Below, one piece after another: positions 1 to 12,300 of a stretch of DNA of 64,000 nt (its first letter is position 1; every line of letters begins with the position of its first letter). This stretch comes from Tomocerus qinae (Eukaryota; Arthropoda; Collembola; Entomobryomorpha; Tomoceridae): positions 122,967,875 through 123,031,874 of the forward strand of contig CM034546.1 of NCBI GenBank assembly GCA_020055645.1, written 5' to 3'. The position numbers and the translations under genes were made by a program. The notes beneath the pieces are model-generated. The model was not told the origin of the DNA and searched no databases. It saw nothing but the letters and a program-made list of their open reading frames with translations.

Positions 1-3000
1 ACACAATAAAGCTTTCTTTCCGTTGACTACCCCGCTGAAAAATGTATGAGTAAATAAATTCCAAGAAATTTATCGAGAGACGAAAACTGTAAGTGTGTGT
101 GTGTGTGGACTCTGTTGTGGTCTCGTCTGGTTTGACTGCTAGATTACATTACACTCCTCTCTCTCCTCTCTTAACCTAAGTGAGCACACTAGAAAATAAA
201 ATAAAGTACTATGGAGGAGCAAAGTAAAAGCAAAGTGAATTGCAATTCTACGCTCTACGTTATAGACAGATATATTCTTAACTAAATATATGTAACCACG
301 TATGTATCTGCTTACACAGAGATACGACAAAGCTACATAAGAATCTTATTATTATGAGACTGTCCTGCCATGTCCCGTGGTTTGACTGTATTTGCCAAGG
401 AAGAGAAAGCGACGGAGAAAGCACAAGAAATACATTAAGTTTCTTTTTTGGAACTTTTAAGAGAAAAAGCTTTATTCACCAACTACTACTCCAAGTATAG
501 CTTATACATACACAGATGGAATCGTACTACAAGAAAGTATTAAGTACTGCAACAGATATCATACTGAAATAGTAATACTTACATAGTAGTAGATACTTCA
601 GTATTCTCCAACATGCCATTCCACACGACACGTATTATACGCAGAGCAATAATATGTAGCACCAAAGAAAAAAAGAGAGATATAATAGAGAAAGTTGGGC
701 GGGTGAAAGTATTCTGTTACTTTACTGCATTACGTAACATTGCATTACATTACATTAAATGCATAGACAGTCACTCACTGAGGACAGGACGACGACACGC
801 GAATTCACAGGGTGCACACAACTCTCTACCGCGACAACTTATCACTCTTATTACAGAATAGAAGCCATTTCCCCTCATTTTAAGGAAACCAAGAGTGCTA
901 CTTTCACCATTACTTACACTAACTACACAAAATTAAGTGTATCATTTAAAATTGTCTAGCTACACTTATTTGTTCTCTATTTGTGAAGAAATAGAAGGTA
1001 CTAAGAATAATACACCCTGTATATGCGAATTGTAAGGTGAGAAAGAAAAACTGAAGAGAGAAAAGGAGAATACCTTAAGAATAGACTTGGTCATGACGGG
1101 AGAGAAAGTTCTAAGGGTGTATGGGATACATAACTTAACTGGTTATAAGCACCCGGATGGATATATAGGTATAAATAGTACTAGTAGAATAGTTATATGT
1201 AGTTTAGGACAGTCGTTTGTAGACTTATTGTTAAAAGAGACAAGAGCAGTGAGTATTTGGTATGTCCCAGAAGGAGTAAAAGACGAAACTATTATTGCAC
1301 GGCTGAGTGAGTGAGAATACTACTGAGTACACTATTATTGTATATACGTTACTCAACTATAAAAACATCACCAACTCGAAAAGAGGGGAATGTGTCTGTA
1401 TTAGTCTGTCTTTTTCCATGTATGTAGTAATGCATTTGAAAGAGAAAGCTACTATACTATAGAACATTCTATTGGGTAGCACAGTTTTGATAACTGAAGT
1501 AAAGAAACAAGTGCGAACTCAAGTAAAACAAAGAAAAGTAATAGCAGGAGTCAAGGAAGCTTCTTATTCTCATCTCAACTCAATTCAGCTGAGCCAGTGT
1601 TCAAGACTCTAGTGACTTGATGTATATATTTTCAGTGTGAACGTGAATAGTGAGCTCAAAATCTCCTGAGAACAGACGAAAGAGAAAGAGAGACCCAACC
1701 ACACGGCATCCCTTACCAACCATCCTATAGAAAACAAGGGTGACCATATAATATTTTATATTTACCTTTGTACAAAAACGCATCTGGATGATATTCATAA
1801 AGTGTTATATAACTAGTGCATCTCACGGGATGTTTATGTTGACCGTAAGGTAGAAAATGAATGGCTTGTAGGCAGATAAAAGATTCATATAAAAAGTTGG
1901 GAATAATATCGGATAAAATATCTGCTAGAATATTACATTTTTGTTTCTGGTCAACTGGACTGTTTTTATTTTCGTGTCGACGTGTCAACTTTCTCTGGAG
2001 AATATATGAATCCATGAGTTGGCCGTGTCAAAGAGTCCAGTCGAGAGCTAGAGAGGAGAGAGACGGCGATACATAAACATCACATCTCACCGCTTGCCTT
2101 ACGTAGCTACTTCCGTATTATATTATCTGGAGATAAACCTTGTAACACGCGTCCACTTCTTTTCCTTGCATTATCTCGTTGTAATTTTCTTGCCAAAAAG
2201 TGCAGAGAATTCCCCTTTGGCTTTAGGCATAGGGCTTATGACTATAATATTCTCCACTCTGTTGACTTGTTCGTGTACATAATAGATTATTTCGAAGAAA
2301 CGGGATTTCCCCTAGCTATAACGCATACAATCCCCGTAGCATTGTGTCTGTTACTTTGTGTATCAATAATAGAAGTATAATAAGCCTGAGTATATAGAGC
2401 ATTGACAGCTTAGTTCGTTAGTCTATTAAGAAAGTTAGGGGAAGGAGAGGGAGGATCTTGAAGAAGAAATCTTGCTGTCCACAGCTCCTTTTGGATATTA
2501 AGGAAGAACGCAGACGGCATGGCTACGACCGAATTGTGTCTTGCTCAATTTCTCACACCCGCTAAATATAGTTTCGACCCTTTCACCAGCGGGTTATTCG
2601 AAGGATGAAGCGGAAGGAAAGGACACACTTGAGACAAGATGAATGAAAAAGAGACGTGGCCACAACAAATCCAAGCCACACGAAAGAAACGTAAGCTTTT
2701 CCTTGATAGCTTTTAGAAATCAGGATTATTACCACTTCATCCCATACCGAACAATCTTAATCCTCGTCATCATTCAATCTGACTGCAAGAAATCTAGGCA
2801 ACAGTTCCCACCATACCCAAATAGAATACTGAACAGTTTTTATCCCCATACTCAACTTAGACTGCTACTAAGACGTATGATATGATGCCACCACAGATAG
2901 CGACATGAATCCATTGTGGAATGTGCCTCCCAATAAAGCCATTCCATGACATAGATATGACAAAAGAGCATTAGTGACAAAATCTTTCAATTCAGCAACT

Positions 3001-6000
3001 CATTTTTAGCTACTTTTATAATCCTCTTATGTAACCTGACTTGCCCTACTCATAATATCTGCTAAAATCTTATCGACACGTGCCAACCTTATTGTTATCA
3101 ATTTCATTCTTTAAGAAAAAGAATATAATTGGCTACAAATAATACAATTTCCGGGTAAATTCAAAACTTATCAAATTAACTTGTCATTTTGCCCAAAAAT
3201 CAATTTCTAATTCCAAGGATTTAGGGATTTTTATGCATGGTTTTGTACAATATGTGGTTATGTCTTTAAGATTTGTTGGTAAATATGTTTTTTCAATGGT
3301 CTTTTGAAAAGAAAGTATAAAAATAGCAATATAATACAGATATAGGAAAATATATTTTCCTTGGCTGTCAGGAGCTAGCGTGCAAGACATATGTGTGCTA
3401 AAATAGTTGTTTCCATTTTTGTGTATAAAGCAGTTTCCATTACGGACCATACATTAAAGGAAGATGCATTGCATCAGAAAAATCATAAGGGATCGTGAAG
3501 AGAGTTGAAAAGTTTTCTTATCTAGGTCCACAGACACAGAAAACAACAATTGTGCTCTGATTTGGTTTTCTTTCACTAATACGACTGTTCTGTTGTGCAT
3601 ATGCATTCCCACTGCTTTGGTTCCGTTGTGGTGGTTATATCATGTCACTCTGAATAAATGGGATATATCTTGTCAAGTCTTTTATTCTTTTTAGAGTGCA
3701 ACGGATCGAGAGCGGAAGGATAGAGAAAGATATATATTATTATGTTTACTATCTACGGGCAAATACAAATACTCGTCTATAGTTATTGTTTGTTGTAAAA
3801 TGTACGGACACTTAAATCTACTAAACATAAATGTATATGGGAGGAAATAATAACATTGTCTATGCTTATATTTGGAACTAACATACATACCCATATGAAA
3901 AAATGAGCAAGCAAGCCAAACCGAACTGTGCATGCAGAACAAACACACAAAATACAATATTTACAGACTCTCTATGGTCAAACCAGAAAGGATAAAAAAT
4001 TCAATAATCTCATATTGTAGGTAATAGGGCCAACATGGCATACAAATTCACCCAACTCCTATTTTATGACATAATGCCAATTTCATCTGGTGACTTGATT
4101 CACTTTACTTTTTGGATTTAAATCACCGCATTTAATTTTTAAACTAGGATTTTCTTTACTGATAAATTATTTAAACAGATATATCTACCATTTTTGCACA
4201 GGAATAATCTAAGTTGGTTAGAATTGTCTGACGGAAACTGCCCTCCATTTCTAACAGACAGCCAGATCAAGGAAACAGCTGACAGCGGCCAAGTTACAAC
4301 AATGCTTATGGAAAAAATCCCTTTTTCTTCCTAACTTTTCCCAATGCTATCTACATAACTTATTTAGAAGGGAAATAATGAAATGTCTGAATTACTTTTT
4401 ATATTATAGTTCTACATTTGCATAAGTAGAATAGATATTCTAAGAAAATACAGACGAAGCAAGATAAGTACTTGTAACAATTCAATATCTTTCCATATCT
4501 GCAGTTCAATTTAATCAATTGAATGACAAATACGGATGAATCAGTGTCACTGTCAGTAGAGATAAAATAGATTGGATGGGTTTAGAAGTTTACGTACCAA
4601 AACAGTTGGTTGGATGAGAAGAAACACTATTGACACTAGGGGATCATAGTATAGTATTTACTAGAATAAGTATAACATGCGAAAAACCCACTTCATTTAA
4701 AGGACAGTTAAGGCTGTACATACTTCTTTAGCACGAACATGGAAAGGGTTGGGAGAAAACACTTCTTTCAAACGACACCCATCATTTACAATTTTCTCAG
4801 AATCTATGAATCCGAGTCGTAAGTGAAAAATTGCGTAAATTGAAAAATAAGAAATTAAATTACACTCTTTTGCTTACAAATTGAAGAAAAATATAGCACA
4901 AATATTATTTTGTGTTATTGATTTTTAAGCGAGCGATAACTTTTAGTGTCTCGTAACACCTGCTTAGTGCCTAACATGATTCAATGACAAATTATACGCC
5001 AATTCCTTCGTAAAATTAAAAATATAATAATGAGTGAGGAATGAATTAAAATTGACGTCTTTGAAGTATTACCAATTGTTCTGCAATCGTGTTTTTATTG
5101 TTTATAAAGTAAAAGGAATAAAAATTCGTATGGGAATTATATTTAATGCATAGAGAACAAAAGTTGTGACATCATTGTCACCATTTGCTCTAGTATTCAT
5201 AGCTTTTCATTTATAGAGTATCCGAAACTTGGAAAAAGAACCCACCTGCAGATATGGAGTGACTTTGCTCAGTCGCCGATTTCCATTTGGTGTTTTGGTA
5301 CCTGCCAAACTCTATCTTCCTGTCGTCTAAACACAATCTATACAATGCAATGAAATACAATACAATCGTATTTTCTGCTCAAGTTGCACAAGTGACTTTT
5401 CGAAAGGATTTTCATGTTTCAGTTCCATTGTTGCTTTTTCTTTCTTTTCCTTTTACACGAAAGTAGGAATCAGTGTCTACGAATAAAGTACACGATACTC
5501 GCCTTTCCTTTCTATGCTTTACTTATTTTGCTTACGCAGTTAGTATATTTCTCAGTTTGCTTTACATTTCTCTTACTACAGAAGTCAAAGATAGAAAGTC
5601 CCAGCCCAAAGGTATATTTGTAACTCTACTGAAGACTCTCTTGCTTAATTCTGCACTTTTGGGCTATTGTTTTGATATTTCCGAAAAATGAATGCCTGTA
5701 ATGTGTCAAATTATCATAAGCGACTCTTTCAAATACAAATTATAGCTTGTAAATCTGATACATTTCATTCTCTGATTGTGAAACATCCATTTTAGATTTT
5801 ATTAGCCTAGACAGCTGACATTTTGTTACAGTTGTTTTTGTTAAGAAAAATTCCTAGTAACTGTCTATCAATTTATTTATCTAACAAATGAGTATAAATG
5901 CTTTGATTGAGCACTATTCCTCCAATGAAATTGGTAGAGAGAGATTTAGTAACAAAATTAGCATACTCATTAGTAGTAATGATTTCAAAATAATTCTTTT

Positions 6001-7719
6001 GATGGAAAACTGAAATCTGAGCAAATAGTAGGATTTCGTGCACCAAAAGAATGTTCATCTGAGTGTAGCAAAATTTTGTAGATTCATGTAGCGTAGGATT
6101 TGTTTGGTATTTTACTTTTGCTACGTAATCTAATCAAATCAGTCAACGGAAAACATAAACAAAACAAACTATCTAGCGACCTACACAAATTATCTTTAGT
6201 GTAGCATGCCCTGACATTGCATGGTCCAATGATCACACAGAAAATCTAGTTATACGTGGTTTATTCAAAGTAGCTGTGGAAAAGGATATAGCTTTCTGTC
6301 TTTATCACTGAAAATTCAGATTGTTTATGGTAAGTATGTATAGTTCAATCAACAAAGTAAATTATATAGTAAAATAGCAATAGGTATGTAGTAGGTGCAT
6401 GCGTATGGCGAATAATAAGTAAAAAATAGGGAGAGTGTTGCGAGATAAAGACAAGAAAAGCCTATTATGTATGTACCTTGATTTTTGTAACTTTTGGTGG
6501 TGTTCTCTTTACTTTGTCATCCCTAGACATAGAGAAAGCAGACAAAGCGCAGTCAGGCTTTTTGCATTGTGAGTGTAGCTTCTTTCAGTTTGTTTCCTTT
6601 CTAGTGAGTTTAAGTCGAGCAGAACGCAAAAGCCGATTTAAGGTTTAAAGTCAACAACTTAAACTGAAAACACACATTGCAATATAAAAGGATGAGAACT
6701 AGTTTAGATTATGGGACGAGGTTGGTTTGGAAATAAAAATATAATGTTATGGCTAGTGGACTGGGTACCATAAATACAAGAAGCTATACTCCATATGTTT
6801 GTAGCTACTACGAAGAATGACCAAGGGAATTAAACTAAGAGATTTCACAATTTTTAACGTTCAGCCATATAGATGGTTTATGTTCCCATTTCTGCTGAGC
6901 CAAGTGCTATTTCGCAACACTCGAGCTTGTTTTTAAAAAAGATTCGCAGTAGGAGTAAGTAAATTCACAATCAGTTAAGTTTACCGAATCTGTAAGACAA
7001 ACAAGTCACGTTTAATGCTTTAGTTATTCAGAAGATTACCAAAGCACATAAGATAATTTCAAAGTTGAAATTGCCTGTTTGATCTTCATCAGTGTACCGT
7101 TGGAAATGGAATAAATGGGAGAATTCATTTCCCTAACATAGCTCTTCTCTTTTAATGAAGTCGAACCACATAACATTTAATTTATTTTCTCTAGAGTGAT
7201 TTCAACTGAAAGGGATGCAAAGCAAAACAGTGAAAGAGATGTAAATGAAAGAGATATTCACGGGACTTTCATTCTCAAGACCTTTAGACCTAATTACAGA
7301 ATAAACCTCCTGTTTCCAACTCCATACACCATTTCCTATTAATAAGGATATCAACATTTTGCTATCACATCCCTTATACCTAATCATAACATGCCTGTAG
7401 GGTTAAATACAGATAAAATTAAATGTTGCTCCCATTTATACTAAGCACCTTTGCTCTTTCAAATACATTGCACTTGCTCTACAATTATCACTCACCCATT
7501 CACTTTCCACTTTGTAATTACTATAAAAAATGTTTAATTAAATTTTACTGCTTCTTATAGTATGTTTAACGACTCAGGGAACTCTGAACAAGGGAAGAAA
7601 AACTAGAGCACAAAGACGATATTGCACCAATTACTTTTTGTTATACAACATACCTTCACATTGTACGCACTAGAACTGACAGTAATATTTGGGGCAAAAG
7701 TACAAAAATCAGTCTAAGA
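1..7719. other. No gene recognised (start of desert)
   Basis: Open frames are at most about 96 codons and none resembles a protein family. The 75-codon frame at 1087-1314 (+) has a balanced composition but begins with TTG and has no recognisable motif. Short GAGA-rich purine runs and AT-rich stretches are scattered; no transposon ends were identified. Confidence 0.6.
93..107. repeat. (GT)n microsatellite
   Basis: An uninterrupted GT run of about 15 bases. Confidence 0.8.
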
Positions 7720-7749
7720 AATATTTTAACCTCGTTTAAAAAAAATTAC

Positions 7750-7887
7750 GGTTGAAGTAAGGCATTGGTTGCATAAATACCTATCAATGTTATTGTTTTA
7801 ATTAGGTTATGACCCTTGAAAGCGGATATGCCCTACGTATTTCATGTCGCGATTTTAAAAATGTGCAACCACTGCCTTACTTCAACC
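7750..7887. mobile_element. hAT-like MITE, GGTTGAAG family, copy 1
   Basis: Terminal inverted repeats are GGTTGAAGTAAGGCA and TGCCTTACTTCAACC, with shared interior TATCAATGTTATTG and CCTTGAAAGCGG. It is 138 bp. Flanks AAAATTAC and AAAAATAT are a decayed version of the 8-bp duplication seen in copy 2. It lies in the first unit of a tandem duplication. Confidence 0.85.
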
Positions 7888-8030
7888 AAAAATATTTTTA
7901 CGTAGTGGATTGTAATACATAAAGATAGAAATCAAGACAGAATTAATTACAAATTGAACGAGGATATCATGTAAAAGTTATTTAGTTAGTTAGTTATGAG
8001 ATGAAATATTTAACCTCATTTAAAAAATAC

Positions 8031-8174
8031 GGTTGAAGTAAGGCAGTTGTTGCACAAATACCTATCAATGTTATTTATTTAATTAGGTTGTGTCCCTTGA
8101 AAGCGGGTCCTAGTATGTCCTGTGTATTTCATGGTACGATTTTTAAAATGTGCAATCACTGCCTTACTTCAACC
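8031..8174. mobile_element. hAT-like MITE, GGTTGAAG family, copy 2
   Basis: 144 bp with the same ends as copy 1, flanked on both sides by AAAAATAC (8023-8030 and 8175-8182). This exact 8-bp target duplication is typical of hAT elements. It lies in the second unit of the tandem duplication. Confidence 0.88.
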
Positions 8175-8284
8175 AAAAATACTCTTGCGTAGGAGATTGT
8201 AATAGATAAAGACAGAAATCAAGACAGAATTAATTACAAATTGAACGAGGATGTTATGTAAGTTATTTAGGTAGTTAGTTACGT

Positions 8285-9182
8285 GAGTTTAGTCATCCTA
8301 TGTCGCCTATGAGTTGCAGAACATTAAAAACTACTCAATCTGAGTGTGTGCTTAGTGTTCCCTTAATCCAGCTTTTAGGCAACAAAAGTTTGACTATAAA
8401 GTAGGTAACTGTTATATTTATCATTTCCCAAGGAAAATGAGGCTTTACACTTTCTCAAGTAACACCTGAAAACTTTAGGCCTTTGGGCCAATGGAATGAA
8501 TACACTGCTTCATTTCGCCTACAGACAGTCACCCTACTTTCGCGTCTACTCTTGTCTCACTAATTAGAAGACATGTACTAATTATCTTATCAAAGGAATT
8601 CTGGAGCCAGCCACATCACAAAGCTAAAGCTACAGAGAGCAAGAACAAATCAGTAAGCCCCTAAGCCAAAACACTCTCAATCACATCTTGGAATGCAGTC
8701 TATACGAGTCTATATAAAGTACCTGTAATACTACATGCAATTCTATGCATGTACAAACTTGATAAAGTTTCTCAAATTCTAGAATAATTTACGAATTCAC
8801 ACTTGCACACTTTTTCAAAGGCTACTATAATAATGCGCAGGTTAAATAGAATCCTATTCCTTATCAATTTATTACATCATTACTCCTTACAGCCGCAAGA
8901 TATGGAAAAGATTTCTCGGAAACCTGGAAAGGGAAATAATTTATAGAAGTAAATGACATAGACATACGTTTGTCATTACTTCTTATTGCTCTATTAATTA
9001 TTTTCTATGAACAGAAAGCTTTTCAAGTACCCAAATGACAATCCGCAGTAAGAAACTACAACTTCAATGCTATATCTGTATTACGTAATCTATATTTAAT
9101 ACCAGATTGACCTTTTTTCTTGGGAAGTTAATAAATATATTAGAATGAGAATCAAACCCATGCTATGTGTATACAATCATTA
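8285..9182. other. No gene or clear repeat seen
   Basis: AT-rich spacer between MITE copies with no open frame long enough to annotate. Confidence 0.6.
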
Positions 9183-9190
9183 CAAATTAG

Positions 9191-9323
9191 GGTTGAAGTA
9201 AGGCAGTCATTGCATTAATATCTATCAATGTTATTGTTTTAATTATATCCCTCGAAAGCGGGTCGTGGTCTGTTTTTTCATGGCTCGTTTTTAAAAATGT
9301 GGAACCACTACCTTACTTCAACC
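9191..9323. mobile_element. hAT-like MITE, GGTTGAAG family, copy 3
   Basis: 133 bp with GGTTGAAGTAAGGCA/CCTTACTTCAACC ends. It is flanked by exact CAAATTAG duplications at 9183-9190 and 9324-9331. The insertion is independent of copies 1 and 2, since the flanks differ completely. Confidence 0.9.
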
Positions 9324-9331
9324 CAAATTAG

Positions 9332-12300
9332 TGTAAAAATACTGATATGATAAGGATGCCTCAACCTCTTAAATATTTTTACTCCTAATACATACCATGA
9401 TTAACTTAAAATATATTATATTACACCCTAAAATAAAAATCCAAGTTTCGCCACTGCTATTTTTCTTTCTGTGCTACATTACAATTTAATGTAAATAACT
9501 CTGTAGACTAAATTAGTCAAACAAATACATGGATACTATTTAATAGTATCATAATACCCAGAAAAATCATAGATACATTATGTTACTCGTATGATTACAA
9601 TAAAGTACCATTTTCTGTCTTTGGGTCCCATATTTAATGTTTTTATCTGTACTAGTAGCAATTTGATTCGAATCAAATTATTTTTGATCAAATAATTGGG
9701 ATTTCCCCACAATTAGTTTCAAGATAGGAAATAATAAGAGGATGAGATGTAATTAGTTACCTTTAATGAAGAAAATGAGGAAGAGTATGCGATGGAAGAT
9801 GGGCATTGTTGCCGGTGGGTAAAGATTTTTCATGGTTGTAGATTGTGATTTACTTGATATTGTCTTAGTAATAGTTTTGGGTGTCCCAGCTAGGGTTGCC
9901 GATTTGGCCGCAGTCTTGGTAGTCGTAGTAAGGAATTTGTGGCTGCGGTTGTCACGGTGGGAGAGTGGCACGTGTTCCTGTCTCATCTCCACTTCAGTTC
10001 ACTGATAGTGCGGATGTTATGTAAAGTTGATCTGCTGAGGGATACGGAGCAGTTGATGTTTTTGATCTGTGAGACGATGGCAGGAACTCCTCTTTCTCCA
10101 CTCAAACAGTTGTCATCCTCATTTTTCTTGTTTAAACCCAAAAAAAATGTTTTTGTCGTTGTAGTTTACAATTTTCATTCGATTTTTATACAATTACTTA
10201 ACAGATTGAATTATCTTGAAATTCTGTATTAAGGAATGCGTTTCACAATTTGCATTTCAACATTGAGATTGGATTTGCATAGGGAATGCATAGTGCAGGG
10301 TATTAACTTTTTAGTAAATCCGTCCTATAAATAGGTACATTTGTAATTTGAGTTTGAGACTAGTGCATTCTGTTCCATGTCAGTGTTCGTGCACTCTTAC
10401 AATGTTCATTTACAAATTTAAGAGTATTAGATTGGCAGAGAGCTAAAACGCACTGGCTTAGCGCAACGAAGCAACTTGAGCTCGTGTCACTGTCATTTCA
10501 CTAATTGAAACTAAATAGACGTCTGGCTAGTTTTACTATAGTCTGTTATATAACACTCTACTAAATAGATGAATATTCGAAAGTCGTAATCGTACAGCTA
10601 CGTTTTTTGCTAAGTCAGAGTTCGACTTAGTCTATGTACTCCTGCGGTATGGTCACTCAGCTGGAAAAAGTTAATCCTTCCCCATTAGTCGTAGTAATTT
10701 AGCTCGGGGAAGGATACTCAATCGAATCTTTTATAGTTATAGCAAAGACTATTATAATATGCAGGAGGGAGAGGAAATTAGATTAGTTTTGGACACAGTC
10801 TCACACTTTCTCTCGCACTGTCCTCTCCGACTCCCAAATCAAATGTCACACGATTTACTATCCTTCTGTCTCTATTCCTTGTCACAATGTCATTTTGATG
10901 TATAATATGTATCTAATATCCCCGTGAATCAAGTTGGCTTCAATGTTGTTCCAACTCAGACTACCCCAACTCTCAACTCAGAAAATTCGGGCGATGTGTC
11001 TTGTACAAATGCCGGCTGGTGACTAAACTCGCTTTCTCTCACTCTGTCCATGCAAGGCCGGGTAAAGAGAGAGAGAGAAGCTTTCGCTTAGTTTTACATG
11101 GAAGCTTGTAGACTTGGTGCATGCTATGTAGACGCTGGTCGTGTAATGGGGGAAAGGAGGAGAAAGAATTTTCAACTTTCTCTCGGTCACATTGAAAGGA
11201 CTAGTACTCAATCCATGCATGCAGAATAGTTCAGTGTCACATGCAATACTCACTGCTATGCATCATCTCTACTATTTATGAAGGATACAGTTCCTTGTCC
11301 TCTATATCTTGTCCCATTTAGTACCAATAATACAAATGAGTGACTACTCCACCAACTCACTTTGGCTACCCAATGTAAGTTATGGCAATTAATTTTATGT
11401 CCCTATTCGCTATGAATCGCAAATACAAAGTACTAATAATGGAACAATGTCTACAATACATTTTCCTAACTATACACATACTATATCCTACATTTATTTA
11501 ATGCATCTTTATTACATTGCCTTTGTTTAATGGAGATAGATACATTTATCATGGAAATTCATTTTTTGCACTTACTATTTGCAATCTTCTACTATAATGC
11601 AATAAAATGGACCCTGGAGAATAATTATTATCTGACCATAGATTCTACTGCAGTAATACTTCAGCGCTTCTATCAGGACTAACTACAACACTTATAATAG
11701 TAACAGGTTTTTTATTTGTTATGCCATGGGTTATGATAAATAAATATTTCAAAGCATTTTTTCCTCCCTGATGTTTGTCCTTGTTTCTTAATTAAAGTCT
11801 ATCATAAATTACTAGAGTCATGGCCATGCATGGTTAACATTCTTTTTAGCCAATTTTGTGGTAGAATATAACTACATTATCGAAAGCATTATACGAGCAC
11901 TATCTTTATAATGACAAAATATTGCATATTCGATTTGATGAACATTTTGTGAAGTACTTGATGTACATGAATCTGAATACACTATCATTATTAATCGAAC
12001 AAATAAAAAAAATAGCGAAAAGGGCCTAAGTTATACGTAAACTCTCTAGAGTTAGAAATTGATCATCCTAAACATTTCTAGTGCTTCATCGTTAATGATG
12101 ATGTTGCTAACTAGAATTTGTAGAAATGTAATGTAGCTAGGAATCCTGTGAACAAAATAATCTTTCTTAGTAATCTAATGAAACAAAATTCCAGCAGCAC
12201 TCTTGACACAGATCACACGCCATAATATTTGAAGCATTGCTATGCGCTCTCCAGATATTCTGCTCTTAATATGTTTACATATTCCTGTGCTACTTTTGTG

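Larger units (their letters stand above)
7720..8284. repeat. Tandem duplication of about 280 bp containing two MITE copies
   Basis: Two adjacent units (about 7720-8005 and 8006-8284) share the MITE and its flank, including AACCTCGTTTAAAAA, the GAAATCAAGACAGAATTAA block and GTTATTTAGTTAGTTAG. Differences are scattered substitutions and small indels. The duplication therefore happened after the MITE inserted, and both copies have since diverged. Confidence 0.85.

Noticed and set aside
1087-1314. 75-codon frame with protein-like composition
   Set aside because: Starts at TTG, has no motif, and lacks neighbouring exons; cannot be supported.
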